From: Diphasiastrum complanatum
Taxonomy: Eukaryota; Streptophyta; Lycopodiopsida; Lycopodiales; Lycopodiaceae
NCBI GenBank assembly: GCA_029204225.1
Contig: CM055112.1
Span: 22,446,578-22,510,577, forward strand
Length of the DNA stretch: 64,000 nt
Direction: 5' to 3'
Below the pieces are notes generated by a model, which saw only the letters and a list, made by a program, of their open reading frames with translations, was not told where the DNA came from and ran no database searches. The position numbers and the translations under genes are program-made. Of this stretch, positions 24,166 to 35,965 are shown piece after piece. The first letter of the stretch is position 1, and every line of letters begins with the position of its first letter.

Positions 24166-24786
24166 CCTGAAGATTTACCTCATGGAATACCGCCGTCCAG
24201 ATCGGTAGACCATAAGATAGAGTTAATTCCAAGTAGTCACCCTATCTCTAGACAACCTTATAGGTTCTCTCAAAAGGAAGAGATAAAGATTACTAAGCAT
24301 ATTGAAAATTACATATAGATGGGTCATATTCAGCCAAGTAAGTCAGCTTGGGGTGCTCCTGTTCTTCTTAAATCAAAGAAAGATGGAGGCTTCAGGTTGG
24401 GTGTGGACTACAAGGGGTTGAATAAGGTAACTATTAAAAATAAATATTCATTGCCTCGTATGGATGATCTGGTAGATCGATTAGGTGGAGCTAAATACAT
24501 CACAAAGATAGATCTTAGAACTGGATATCATCATATTAGGATTCATCCAAATGATGTACAAAAGATTGATTTTCAGATGAGATTCGGTCCTTATGAATTT
24601 CTCGTGCTTCCTTTTGGGTTGACGAATGCTATGTTTCAACAGATGATGAATGATCTTTTTTGTCCATATCTAGAGAAGTGTGTGGTTGTATTCTTAGATG
24701 ACATTCTCATCTACAATAGGACACTTAAGGAGCATTTGAGCCATCTTAAGACTATCTTAGAAATTCTCAGACAAGAGAAACTTTAA
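24166..24786 (+). pseudogene. Chromovirus reverse transcriptase
   Basis: Begins near 24160 with FPEDLPHGIPPSRSVDH, the linker before Ty3 RT. It continues with [69 protein letters not shown] and the catalytic VVFLDDILIYNRT. A stop at 24315-24317 splits the first part, and another near 24785 separates the thumb. The catalytic Asp pair is intact. Reverse transcription would copy element RNA in cytoplasmic particles, but this copy cannot make a full polyprotein. Confidence 0.93.
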
Positions 24787-25440
24787 GCTAAGGAATTTAA
24801 ATGTGAGTTCTTTAGGCATGAGTTATTGTACCTTGGTCATAAGATCACCCATAGTGGGTTGGAGATTTACGAGAGTAAGGTCAAGACAGTGCTTGAGTGG
24901 CCGATACCGAAGACGATCAGAGAAGTTAATTTTTTTTCCAGTTTTATGGTTTTCTTTCATAAGTCAATTGAAGATTATGCAAAAGTGACAGCACCTTTAA
25001 ATAATTTGATGAAAGGCAGAGTAATAAAAAGAAAAAGAGAGGAATGATGAATTGAACCAATGCTTTGAGAAACTCAAGCAAATGGTTGCTTCAGCTCCTG
25101 TTTTACAGATCACGAATTCTGATATACCTTACGTCGTGCGAATTGACGCGAGTAATTCGACGATAGGGGCAATTCTTCTACAGGAGGATAGGTCGATAGC
25201 GTTTGAAAGCAAGAAACTCATGGGGCCTCAGTTGCGTCACACGACTCAGGAGAAGGAGTTATTTGTTGTGATACATGCACTTAAACTTTGGAGGCATTAC
25301 CTTTAGGGTAGTCAGTTTATAGTGTATAGAGATCACCAGTCTCTAAAGTATTTTTGTAATCAGAACGATCTGAGGGGTCGTTATGCAGGAATTTGATCAA
25401 GAGATCCGATATGTCAAGGGTAGCTCTAACCAAGTTGTGG
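24787..25440 (+). pseudogene. Chromovirus RT thumb and RNase H
   Basis: After a stop the frame resumes with KEFKCEFFRHELLYLGHKIT and VKTVLEWPIPKTIREV. It then carries the RNase H domain: NQCFEKLKQMVASAPVLQ, YVVRIDASNSTIGAILLQ, QEKELFVVIHALKLWRHYL, and after a stop FIVYRDHQSLKYF. The first catalytic Asp is present (RIDAS), and the later Asp of canonical TDH is present as RDH. At least three interruptions exist. Confidence 0.88.
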
Positions 25441-25659
25441 ATGCGTTTAGTCAGATTGGTGAACTTAATGAACTTTCATTCACCCAGATTTCCACTAATC
25501 TATATCTTTCACTGAGAGGGAGGTGTGAATCAAATTCTCATTTTGGTCTCATCTAGAAGATGGTGGAGATTGAAAAAAATGAGAGTGGAATAGAGATTTA
25601 CTCCTAGGGGTCTCAAGTTCCTAGGAAAGATAAGAAGATAGCAGAACAGTTCTCTATCC

Positions 25660-26440
25660 GAGGTGGTTTACTATTTCGGAATGAAAAATTTTGTGTACCA
25701 ACGGATGATGAGTTAAAGAGGAGGATTCTTTATGAGTGTCATGACGTTCCTTATGCAGGTCATCTGGGTATACACAGGACTTTGGACTTGGTAAGAAAAG
25801 AGTTTTATTGGCCAGAACTCAAACCATTTGTCAAGTCTTATGTGATTAAATGTAGACCTTATCAGTTAGCCAAAGCTGAACGCTTGAAGACTGGAGGGTT
25901 GTTACATCCCCTAGATATTCCTCAGAAGCGATGAGACATTATATCTATGGAATTTTGTGGTTGGACTTCCAAAGAACCAACGCCACAATAATTCTATTTG
26001 GGTTGTGGTGGACAAGTTGACAAAGTTAGCTACTTTTATACCAGTCAAGTCAACTGCTAAGGCTTCGGATTTAGCCCAGATCTTTGTCAAAAGATTATTT
26101 AGGCTTTATGGGTTGCCAAGTGATATAGTTAGTGACAGATATCCTAAATTTACAAGTCACTTTTGGTCAGCTGTATTCCATAAGCTAGAAACCTTGTTTA
26201 GTTTTAGTTCTTCTGATCATCCTAAATCAAATGGCCAGACTGAGAGAACTAATCAGACTATGGAGGATATGTTGAGTATGTATGTGTCTCACAGGCAATC
26301 TCAATGGGAAGATTATATACCTTTGATTGAGTTTGCTTATAACAGTAGGAAACATTCTGCTACTAGTTATAGTCTGTTTATGCTAATGTATGGTTTTCAA
26401 CCTAGATCTCCTGTAAATGTGGAGACAGAGTCTGTTAAGA
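25660..26440 (+). pseudogene. Chromovirus integrase
   Basis: The zinc-binding N-terminal part reads HLGIHRTLDLVRKEFYWPEL, then IKCRPYQLAKAE, where the second zinc Cys is Tyr. The catalytic core has WVVVDKLTKLATFIPVK, IVSDRYPKFTSHFWSAVF and NGQTERTNQTMEDMLSMYV, giving D, D and E in the expected order. A stop interrupts the link near 25933. The C-terminal part reads FAYNSRKHSATSYSLFMLMY and NVETESVKI followed by a stop. Confidence 0.92.
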
Positions 26441-26655
26441 TCTAGAAAGTTGCGGATTTCTTGCATGATATGCATGGAATGTTGCAAGTGGCCCGTGATT
26501 GTATCCGGAGTGCTCAAGATAGAGCTAAGCACTATGCCGATTTTAAGAGGTCTCCTAGAGATTTTAAAGTTGATGACTGGGTATCCTAAAAATCGTTCTA
26601 TCTCTGAGTGCTTGATTAGGTGGAAGGGCCAGACTGAGGATGATGATTCATGAGA
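26441..26655 (+). pseudogene. Chromovirus integrase tail and chromodomain remnant
   Basis: Continues with VADFLHDMHGMLQVARDCIR and YADFKRSPRDFKVDDW. It jumps in another frame to NRSISECLIRWKGQTEDDDS followed by a stop and EW. The latter matches the chromodomain core (YLIKWKG....W), which in chromoviruses helps target heterochromatin. The GPY/F module that should lie between is deleted; the copy at 40090-40250 still has it. Confidence 0.8.
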
Positions 26656-26717
26656 GTGGGTCAAAAGCATAAATTTTTTTTTTTTCTGATTTTCACTTCT
26701 AGAGATAGAAGTGGTTC

Positions 26718-26730
26718 AAGGGGGGAAGAA
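26718..26730 (+). promoter_or_regulatory. Polypurine tract
   Basis: AAGGGGGGAAGAA immediately before the TG start of the 3' LTR; the primer site for plus-strand synthesis. Confidence 0.85.
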
Positions 26731-27219
26731 TGCTATGTCCATGTCTAGTACATGGGAATCGAAATAATCCCTGATGTGGATAGTTGATCACTCCAGTTGT
26801 ATGTGGTTAGTAGTTATGCTACATCATTTTGGACATGGTCGTATCAAGTAATTAATAATCATATGAGGGCCCAGACCTATAATTGGACATAGGAGCACAT
26901 GCATGGTGATTGACTGCTTTAATGCAAGAATAGGAAGTCAATAGCTCAATATAGGTTGCATGGAAATTATAAGGGAAATATTCTCTCCTCTTGGAGAGAA
27001 TACATTCCATGGAAACTCGCCCATCTCCCTATTGGAATTTCAGATTCTTGAGCCAGGTTTTCCTCTCCTCTCTTGTATTCATTCACTATGGCCTAGGAGT
27101 GAAGGGTTAGGATATTGACTAGCCTCTTCATGTTGGTTGGGTGATTTATGCTCCACAGGTGTCCTTTTGGTTTGCATGCGACAGGATTCTTGAAGATCTT
27201 CACTTGGCGATCATTATAT
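26731..27219 (+). repeat. 3' LTR of the chromovirus
   Basis: Starts TGCTATGTCC after the polypurine tract and ends near GATCATTATA, the last sequence shared with the 5' LTR. It is about 489 bp. It carries a U5 block (TTGGTTGGGTGATTTATGCTC) seen in variant form in other LTRs of this window. Confidence 0.85.
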
Positions 27220-30200
27220 AGATATTGGATATCTATTGTTTATACTTCAGTTGATTTGAATTCTTAATGGTTCCTTTTGGTTTCTGATGAATACACTGGG
27301 GTTATTTCAACTGTATATAAATGAGATTTCTCGTCCATACCGAGGTCAATGCCTAGTGGTTTTCTTAGATGATATTGTCGTCTATATTTGGAAAACTTAA
27401 GAAAATGGAGAATCCAATGGTAGGAAGTATTTTTTAGGAAATGGTTGAAGATTGGATCCTATCTTTGGTTATAGGATGGTCAGATAATCTTTTGGACTTT
27501 TTGTTGATCAGATCTAAAAGCAAAGAACTTTCTTGGAGAGAAAACTGATGGTATGGGACATAAGTGATTTCAAAGGGAAATTTTTGTGCGAGAATGATCT
27601 GTAGACCAATGGTTAGTATTTATATTATTAGTAATGCTAACAGTTGAAACCATTGGTTAAACTTGTTTAGGGTATTTGGAGAGGTTATGAGATATAGATC
27701 CAGATCCCTCAATGGTATCTCATAAATTTCAAATAAAAAAACCTTAAAAACTATTTCCTTTTTAGTTTAAACCTCTACTTTTTAGAAATTTCTTAAATAC
27801 AAGACAATTGGATTGAGATTCGTACAATTCCTTCCAGTGTAAAACTAGGTTATGAAGGATTGTTAAAGTTATATGAATTTATGCTTCCATGTCAGTTTTG
27901 TGAATATAGCTCTCAATTGATGTTTTCAACTGATTACGTGGACTTTAGACTTCTTGAGCCCAAATGATTATCTCTATTTGATAGTTAATTATTAAGAGTA
28001 ATGTTTCTATCACTCGAAATAAGATAGTTTATGATTTTGAGAAAAAAGTTTGGTTTGTAATAGTATTGGATACTCATTACTAACTTTTTCGAATCTTTGA
28101 TATCTTATACATTGTCTCCTAGGAACTTTCTAATTGAAATTATGGAATTTCTTTTAAAAGAGAGAGAAGAAAATGATAAGAATAAGACTTTTATGGGATC
28201 AACCAATTGCATAGATTTCTTTTGTGGAATCCAATATGTGTGCAATGGTGGTACTATCCAGTGGGAATAGAGGAAATCTCTAGTGATTGTTTTGAATAAT
28301 CTGGAACTAGAGGAGTTTTTGAGGGCTTTGAGCTGTTAGATATTCATGATTATGGATAGTGGTGGTAAATATTAATTTAAGATTCCACTGGATCAGATGG
28401 AATAAAGTTTTAATCTTAAGCTTATGTCCAAAGATGTCTGTATAAGTCAATCTAATCTTGGTTTGTACACTAAGATCTGAAGTAGATTGATTGGATGAAG
28501 AAATTATATTTGTAAAAGTATGAAGGTTGGAAAACTTGTGATGTGGAATTATTTACTTCAGAGATTTTCCAGATATGTTATTTACTCATGAGAAATAGAG
28601 TTTTTTTAGTAGCTGAGTTACAAAATTCTTAGTGAAATATGTGAGTAACATATGTGGATTTGAAAGAATCTGCCAGATAAAGACACGTGTGTTTATGTAT
28701 TGGGTCATAGTGAGATTTCTCTGTTTCCAGTGAATTCTCTTCACATTGTCTGTTTTACCAATTAACTTCCACATGAGTACCCAAAATACTCAAGTTAATT
28801 GTCCATGATTTAGAAATCTTAAATGTCCAGGTGCAGCTCTTGACTGTACTAGTACAACACCACATTTAGATCCACATCCAAATCACTCTTAAGTTAACCA
28901 ATAGATCTATCTGAACAGATCTATTAACTCTGCAAGTACTTGTTTCAACAATACTTGATCATATGTCTATGTTCAACGACTAGGTTAAGTGCACCAAATA
29001 ACCTTAGTAACCAAGAATACATAGTAGATCCAAACAAGATTAATCGTGCACATATGTTTGTTTTGTGTGTATTGCTTGTAAGACACATAATTTGTGAGTC
29101 ATTTGGATTCATCAGGAAATTGTGTGCATAGGATATACAAAATTCTTGGGTGAGTATTTCTCAGTTGAGAAATAGACTTGATTTATTAGCAATAGTATCC
29201 CCGAGAGCTCAATTGGATACTGGATCCTAATGATTCCAAGAATTGTAAAATGACTTTTTGGAATTCATCTAAGTTGGTTGGACTTACACTCCAGTGTTCC
29301 TTAAAGATTCAGTATGGGATTTCTAGTGAATTATGATTGATGAATCATAAGAATATAATTATTTGTAATTGACGAATTATAAACAGATTCTTAGTTATTA
29401 TGAGTGTATGATTTCTAATCTACTACAGTTTTTTATTGAGTCCTATGTGTCACATGCATTTCTCATTAGGTAAACTGTTTTTGCTTATGAGGAGATTTGT
29501 TTATTTTAGTGGATGGTATTTTACTACAGATTGTATTCTATAAGTGCTTTTGTAGAAAGTTCAGTCTGTATCTCCAGATTTATAGGAGACAGATAAATCT
29601 ATTAAGATACAGATAGTTGCTGATTTCTTGCATATGGTGCTAGAAATGGGACCGTTAATTTATTAGAGTAACTACAGTACTCTGGTTAGAGTTATAATTG
29701 TTTGAGACTTGATGGATCTCCTAGAGATTTTAGATGACTGAATTGTGGTATTTTAGAATATTTAGATATTCTAAGAATAATTGTACCAAAAAGCATTATT
29801 TTTTGCAAGAAATTGTGGGTAAGTCTTAGACTATAATCAAAATGAAATTTCTTCAACTTTTGGATTTGATTTCTGAAATTAAGTAAAGTCACCCAATGTT
29901 TCATGTAATTGGGATTATATGAAGGTGATGAACTTTTTTTTTGGATAAGATCAACCCATTTGGAGGGTATATAGCTTAGTGTATATTTGAGATTTGAGTT
30001 AGTATTCATGAGTAGAGGCAAGCAATTTAAAAATTGTTGCATCTCTGAGTACTTATTTAGATGGAAATGATTAGACTAAGAATAATGATTCATGGGTAAG
30101 GATTGAAATCTTAAGGAATAATTTCATGTTTTATTTTTCTTCTTCTGAGGATATAATCTGTTTAAGGGAGGAAGAATGTTATGGCCATATTCAGCTAAGG

Positions 30201-30665
30201 ACATGGAATAGTCCTAATATGGTAGACCGGCCCTCCAAGGTTCGAGATTATTGGTCACGCCTAAAATATATTCCACGACGAGGCCTGTTGGTGACTAATG
30301 ACCTTGACAGGACCCGAACACTCTAATTGAGACATATGGAGTAGTGCATGCACATGTGACAGATATAGGCAGGAGGGATGCATGAAGAGCTATCATCTAT
30401 TTATAGTTGATCTGCATGGGGATTGCATGGGTTCATGCACATGATCCTACTCTCTATATATTGAGGTAGAGATTATCCTGTCGATGACTTTGGTCTAGGT
30501 TACCAGTTGAACTCTTCTCCTCTTGCTATTACATGGCATGGCTTGGGGGCTAGATCCAAGAGGAAACTCCAGGAGGGATCTAGGATTGGTTGGGTGGTTT
30601 AGCTCCATAGTCTCTCTTGTGTTTTCCTATCCTCATCTTAGGGGTTATCCCTAGTGGTCTTTACA
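27219..30665 (+). mobile_element. Older Ty3/gypsy element, degenerate pol plus 3' LTR
   Basis: Immediately after the chromovirus LTR the sequence is RT again: EFLMVPFGF then, after a shift, FQLYINEISRPYRGQCLVVF and FLDDIVVYIWKT (27255-27400). Much of 27400-29580 is too decayed to read as protein. At 29590-29650 there is ETDKSIKIQIVADFLHMV, the integrase tail also present at 26430. A polypurine tract (AAGGGAGGAAGAA, 30164-30176) and LTR follow. The start of this element is not seen; it may lie where the chromovirus inserted, or be lost. Confidence 0.75.
30177..30665 (+). repeat. 3' LTR of the older Ty3 element
   Basis: Starts TGTTATGGCC right after the polypurine tract and ends near CTTTACA. 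It includes GGATCTAGGATTGGTTGGGT near its 3' part, the block shared with other LTRs here. No second copy is in the window, so its ends rest on context. Confidence 0.7.
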
Positions 30666-31030
30666 CCTATCATACCTCAATTGTTCTTTGAGGTGCCAAA
30701 GGTTTCTCATCCACACCTACAACAATCTCCATAAACTCATTCATCTCAAGTAGGGACTCCATCCTCACTTTTCAAGTTGACTAGTTGCTTGAGGTAAGCC
30801 TATCATTGCTCTCCAACATGAAGCCTCCATTTGTAGCCATGTTGCAATAATTGATTCAAATCTTCAAACCTATTCCAATGCACTTAGCACTCTCTTGAAC
30901 ACCCCAACAAATGATATCGAGAAAAAATCACAAAGATATAAAACCTATATATTCTCTCTTTCTCTCAAAAAAAAACTAGCAAATCTAGCACATAAAATTG
31001 ATTGAATCTTTATACCACTGATCAAACTAC
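30663..31030 (-). pseudogene. Copia gag N-terminus with leader
   Basis: From an ATG at 30840 the minus strand reads MATNGGFMLESNDRLTSSN, a stop, then STWKVRMESLLEMNE, the signature start of plant copia gag (canonical N-Y-x-x-W-K-x-x-M). It runs into the end of the older Ty3 LTR near 30665. Upstream, near 31010, TATACCACTGATC resembles a degraded copy of the initiator-tRNA primer site on this strand. Confidence 0.65.
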
Positions 31031-31480
31031 AATAGAATGACTTTTTGAAATAAAAAAAACTTGAACACTCTTGAAAATATTAGTACTTTTATCATAGAAA
31101 TACTATACAACTTTTATGATTTCATCACAAACACATACTATTGAACAAATCAAAAACTATATGCAAAAGCTAGAAACTTGATATCAATTCTAATAGAATG
31201 CACTTTCCACTACCATGTGCAATTTTTGTCTCCAAATTCGAGTAAGTAGATTAAAAAATCGGCCTAATTTCATAATATGCAGTAGAAGCTCTAATCTCTG
31301 GAGAAAAATAATTGTCAATTCCATCATAGTTAGTTGGAGCAAGAGGAACAAAGGATGAGGAGATCTCCATCTTGAAAAAAAAAAATCGAAAACAAGAAAC
31401 GCAAAGGAAAAACTTGTATTGCCTTGTAGTAAAGTACTCAGCTTTTTAATGGAAAATAGAAAATACAAGCTTTTGAAAAG

Positions 31481-31572
31481 CTATGCCAATCATGGAAGGC
31501 TATGCCAGTCATGGAAGGCCATGCTGGTCATGGAAGGCTATGCTAGTCATGGAAGGCTATGTTGGTCATAGG
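31481..31572. repeat. 20-bp minisatellite, about 4.6 copies
   Basis: Head-to-tail copies of CTATGCCAGTCATGGAAGGC with one or two changes each. Confidence 0.92.
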
Positions 31573-33377
31573 ATTTATATCTTAGAGATATGTTGTGATT
31601 CATAGAAAAAAAAGTATTGGAAAATATAGGAAGCACAACTAATGCCAAATCCCTCACATTTATTTACTAAAAACTGTATAAGATATATAGGTGGGTCCCA
31701 CCAAATCCCCAACAATCTTGTTCAGTCTTTGTTAAATATATCATGCTCTAGAATTGGCATCAAGTTTCTATCCACATTTTGGGATTTTCAACTACAATTA
31801 TATGTAGCAATAATCTATACTGAATAGAAGTTTCTTTGATGAGACGAGTGTGGTAGCATCCATGGGATCAAGAGAATGAATTTATAGATAGATTCAATGT
31901 AGTTGTGTTATAAACTTGAGAGGGGGACTACCTATATAGATATGAGATTGATCATTCACTTGGAGATGTGGTTGCAGCAATGGATTGGGGAAGTGAGAGA
32001 TTTTTTCTAAGGTTGATTGAAGAGTCACTACAAGGAGATCAATACGAGAACTTAGGAGACATTTGATAACTTACAAGTTCAAGATATATTGAAAGTTGAG
32101 TCTTGTTGGGTTTACTTTACAATAGCGGATTGGAATGCACTAATCTCCATGCCAATTTTGTAGTTGAAATGAAAGCTCGGAAATGATGTGTCTGACCTCT
32201 TTACCTTGAAAAATTGAACACTAGGCTAGTTCTCTTTTAGTGGTTAGATCATTGTTGTGAAAGTCTTGCAAACGATAGTAGCCATTGGAGTTAGAGGAAG
32301 TCAGGGAAGCATGAGCAAGACATCTGCTAGCTTCTCCCTATAGGTCCATACGGAGGGCTGCATCCCAAGGCAAGTCTCAAAGGAAGAGTTGTATATCAAA
32401 GACATGGTTGTATACCCCTAAGGAAGACTCTAAAACTAGTTGTAGGATACGTCCTTTTGAGTTGCTTGATTGGGATAAAAGTGTTACTACGACTCCAAAG
32501 ACACAAGCTCAAATCCTTGCATTTGTGTTGTTGACAAAGTTTGGAGCCATGAAGTCCTTGTTGGCTTGGCCTAGTTCTCTGGGTACAATATATATGATGT
32601 ACATCATAATGCTAGTATAATTTGATGTAACAAAAAAATGGCGCCCTAGGAAACACAACCATGATGCTTTTTGTTATTGTGTTAGGATTTACTTGTAGTA
32701 GTATTATCTTATGCACAATATATACACTATACATCCATACAAAGGCCAAGCCAAACATCAAGCACAAGCTTTGAGGCATCTCTAATTGGCAACAACTAGG
32801 GTTTGAGCCCGTGCCAAAATAGATGTATCATTGAAGAATGGAGACCACATTTGGGGATTCCCATTATCCATTGTAATGTTTATCTTTCAAATTTTTCTTG
32901 CTTTTTGACTCGTTGTCATTTTGATGCCTTGAAAATTCAAAGCCCTCATGGATGGAATATGAAGAGCTTGAATAGAATTCTATCACATCTGAACATGGTC
33001 AAGCTTAATATGGCCACAAGAATCTATTGGAAGTTACAAGTGGTAAAAAAAAATCATATTCCTTGTCCAAGAAGCCTCAATATTTTCAAATTTAAGCCTC
33101 ATCCTCTTGTCTTGTTAGTACCATCACTCAACCAGAGGACTCATCAATACTTCTTATAATATGCCTCAGAGTGAACATTATTTAGTTACGAAAGTAGTGG
33201 GCCCACCAAAGGACACAATATTATTAATGTCCATAACATGCCTTATAGTGAACATCATGTAGCTCATAGTGCTTTTGATGTAGTACCATGACTCAACAAG
33301 GGTGCTCGTTAATATCATTTCTCTATATGTTTTGGAGTGAACATCATGTTTTTCATAGCTGCAAAGTGGTTTCCATT

Positions 33378-33378
<1 letters not shown>
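31573..33378. other. Unassigned non-coding stretch
   Basis: No recognisable gene. Short frames (for example 32408-32620 and 32803-33159, plus) show no family resemblance. From about 33165, TGAACATCATGT segments recur, the start of a repeat zone. Confidence 0.3.

Positions 33379-33422
<44 letters not shown>
33379..33422. repeat. (CT)n microsatellite
   Basis: An uninterrupted CT run of about 44 bp. Confidence 0.95.
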
Positions 33423-33424
<2 letters not shown>

Positions 33425-33589
33425 ATGACATGTTGCCCATTTATACACTTTATTGAGTTGTATAAAGCCAACAAACATGTGGGATGTAGAACGAGGAAGA
33501 AAGGCAAATTTAGAGGGTAAGAGATGGTTCCTCTCTTTTTGCAAGTACATTTCCAACAGACCATTCACATATGGCAGCTCCACATAAAA

Positions 33590-33998
33590 TCTATATCTTT
33601 CGCCTCAATGACAAATATCATATATGTATCGCAGATAAGCATAAGGTCCAAATGTTATTTGTATTCGGGTAGTGAATATCATATACACACCACTGCTTCG
33701 TATATTTTTCAAACACAATCTGTATAGGGATGACGAATATCATATACATATCATAGCTCCATATAGGAACCATATACAATCCATGTCAAGCGATGAATAC
33801 CATATACATAATGCTTTTCATGTAGTAAGAGCACTCTCTAATAGTAAGGCCATATAGATAGTGCTATTCATGTAAGGGCACTCTACAATGATAAGGAACA
33901 ATATATATTTCATGCTTCAGATGGGAACTGTATACAATCCATGTCAAGTGATGACTACCATATACAGTAAGCTATTCATGTAGTAAGAGCAGTCTCTC
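33590..33998. repeat. Degenerate repeat zone, ATCATATACA-based
   Basis: (G/A)AATATCATATAC(A) recurs near 33615, 33673, 33733, 33793 and 33951. A larger unit of about 70 bp, from TATACAATCCATGTCAAG to GTAAGAGCA(C/G)TCTCT, occurs at about 33770 and 33929. Confidence 0.75.
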
Positions 33999-34019
33999 GT
34001 GGTAAGGGATGGTGAATAC

Positions 34020-34150
34020 GAATAACGTGGGGGGGAAGGCCCTGCCCCGAGGGCCTTCCGTACTGGGAGGGCCCTTGCCCGAGGGCGGGAGCCCGAGGGC
34101 AGGTCCCGATCTGCACGGAAGGCTCAAGGGGTTCGGGCCTTCCCCTGCGT
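34020..34150. repeat. GC-rich, self-complementary block
   Basis: A sharply GC-rich island in AT-rich surroundings, with alternating copies of GCCCGAGGGC-like segments that can pair with each other (GGGCCTTCC with GGAAGGCCC). Open frames across it on the minus strand reflect composition. It could be a transposon subterminal region; I could not find matching ends. Confidence 0.5.
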
Positions 34151-34845
34151 AATGTGAAGTGCGAAGGTGTGGGAGAACCTTGAAGTCGTTCTGGGGCTCC
34201 GATATTCGTCGCGATGGTGTTCGTCGTGGCTGTGGTGATTCCATGGTTTGATGCCTCTGCCATCGCCATGCTTCATGCAATTTTAGTTTCAGAATCTTTG
34301 TAACTGAGAAGAGTTGCTACAGTCGCAATTATTTGTTTATGCTTATGAAGGTAGCGTTCTTTTCATTACGTTTGATGTAAAAATCGCTCTATATTCAAAC
34401 TGAATCAAATCGATAACCATGTTATAGAGGGCAATATAGTGGTTCACAAACGGACTTATTCGATAGATTCAGGAAGTGAGGCTTCCTCCTCTTGCGCGAT
34501 TTAAATTCTGCCTGGACAGTTGAATTTTTCTGCCAGAATGTGTGAATAAGACAACTGGCAATTCCAATTATTACCATAACTAAATTGTCTACTTGCATAT
34601 TCCATCTCTGGAGGTGCCTCCAAAATACAAAGGATACCTGAGCGACGAGCATTACGTTCATGCAATAACAAGGGAACATTACTTATTTCATCTGACCCCA
34701 TAGGTAGATAATGTGAAAAATAATGGGCCCACCTAAATGACTACAAGTTCATGATAACCAACCACGTAGGCCCCACCCTCTCACTCCATGGCGAATGCCC
34801 AGTGCCTTGAAGGGCAAGCAGCCTCAGCAAAGGGAGGCAAATACG
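34151..34845. other. Upstream region of MOZART1
   Basis: No coding feature recognised. The last part, near 34750-34845, becomes richer in C and G and probably belongs to the promoter and 5' UTR of the MOZART1 gene. No confident TATA box was identified. Confidence 0.35.
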
Positions 34846-34868
34846 GGAGAGAGAGAGAGAGAGAGAGC
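34846..34868. repeat. Short (GA)n in the MOZART1 5' region
   Basis: About 23 bp of GA/AG followed by CTCTCTCT, about 90 bp upstream of the start codon. GA tracts are common in plant core promoters and 5' UTRs. Confidence 0.8.
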
Positions 34869-34955
34869 TCTCTCTTACTTGCGAGTGAGCTTTGGCAGTG
34901 AGGGGAGGAGCTATAGCCGTCAGCTGCAGGAGGAGGAGGAGCAGGGAGAAAGGAG

Positions 34956-35171
34956 ATGGATGGAGCTGGATTGCAGAAGGCAAGGGAATCGCTAGACATA
35001 GTTTATCTCATCTCCAATCTGCTCAACACCGGCCTCGACCGCCAGACGCTTTCCATCCTCGTTGCCCTTTGCGAGCATGGCGTAAACCCTGAGGCCCTTG
35101 CCGCTGTGGTGAAAGAGCTTCGTAGAGAGGCGGCTGCGCTCAACCGTGGCGGAAACGGGCAGTCTTCTTGA
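34956..35171 (+). CDS. MOZART1: MOZART1 / GIP1-like gamma-tubulin complex subunit
   Basis: A 71-residue protein starting MDGAGLQKARESLDIVYL and continuing ISNLLNTGLDRQTLSILVAL, CEHGVNPEALAAVVKELRRE, then a short low-complexity tail. This is the MOZART1 fold: three short helices with conserved G-L-D-R-x-T-L and G-V-N-P-E-A-L-A-x-V-V-x-E-L-R. Length equals that of plant GIP proteins. In the family, MOZART1 binds the N-terminus of a gamma-tubulin complex protein (GCP3 in plants) and helps recruit the complex to microtubule nucleation sites at the nuclear envelope and spindle. The frame is intact and in one exon; the next upstream in-frame context is UTR-like. It is one of only two host genes seen here. 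Confidence 0.95.
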   Translation: MDGAGLQKARESLDIVYLISNLLNTGLDRQTLSILVALCEHGVNPEALAAVVKELRREAAALNRGGNGQSS

Positions 35172-35965
35172 GTGCGGAGTTTAGGATTAGCAGGTGAAAT
35201 TGATCATGTCGTGTTTCCTTTGCTGCCTAGGCCAGCTTGAGTTTTTGGGGACTTTCATTCCCGTTCTTTCTCTGGCTCTCAATGATCGTAATTGGACGCT
35301 TTTATTTCTTGTGGACGTATAAATCTCGTCGAGATCTCGTACATTATTATCCGGCTTCTGTGAGTTCTGGAGATGAAATGATGGACGTTATAATCTTTAG
35401 CTTGATTGTGTCTAATGTTTCCTTCCACCTAATCCGTTTAGGGTTTAGAGTTTATGTTTTATGTTATTAAGAAGTCTCTTTAAGCGTCTTTGGATTACCT
35501 CAAGTATGGCAGATTCCTTTTTTATTTACTGAAGAAGCATTGTAATCTTCTTACTTAGAAGGACGAGGACCGTTCACCAACACGTGGCTTTTCAATTCAA
35601 ATTTCTTTGCTTTTTTAGTGTGGAATTTCTTTTTCGCATTTGTAAATGCCATATTTTACGGTTTATCACTTTTTTGAGGAGTTTATGAGACATGTACAAA
35701 AACTCAACGAGGCTCAGATACTGGTTAAGAATTACATCATTGGACTGCATATTACTTTTAATTGCGAAGGATTTGTCAATTGCCTTAAAGGTACACTATG
35801 AATACACCAGCTTGCCGCCTCATCAGCTAGAATCACAAGTCTTGTCCAATGATGTCCATCCCCAATGCGGATTAACATCTTCTGATTGTCACCCAAACAT
35901 TAAGACATTCGTGTTTGGTCCAATAAGAAGGTCCATTGTACCTTGAGAAGGAAGGGGAGTATGCT
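35172..35965. other. MOZART1 3' region
   Basis: Probable 3' UTR and downstream sequence. Frames at 35237-35470 and 35692-35946 have no family resemblance. No clear polyadenylation site could be fixed. Confidence 0.35.

Larger units (their letters stand above)
18728..27219 (+). mobile_element. Ty3/gypsy chromovirus, interrupted by copia
   Basis: Plus-strand element with two related LTRs (18728-19086 and 26731-27219), an initiator-tRNA primer site, a gag-like remnant, RT, RNase H, integrase, a chromodomain remnant and a polypurine tract. Between about 19930 and 24165 its gag and protease region is replaced or interrupted by a minus-strand copia element. Several stops and a deletion in the integrase tail make it defective. 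By eye the shared LTR parts are about 93% alike, so the insertion is old but not ancient. Confidence 0.85.

Noticed and set aside
33972-34280. Two overlapping minus-strand frames of about 100 codons
   Set aside because: They overlap in different frames across a GC-rich inverted-repeat block, as expected from composition.
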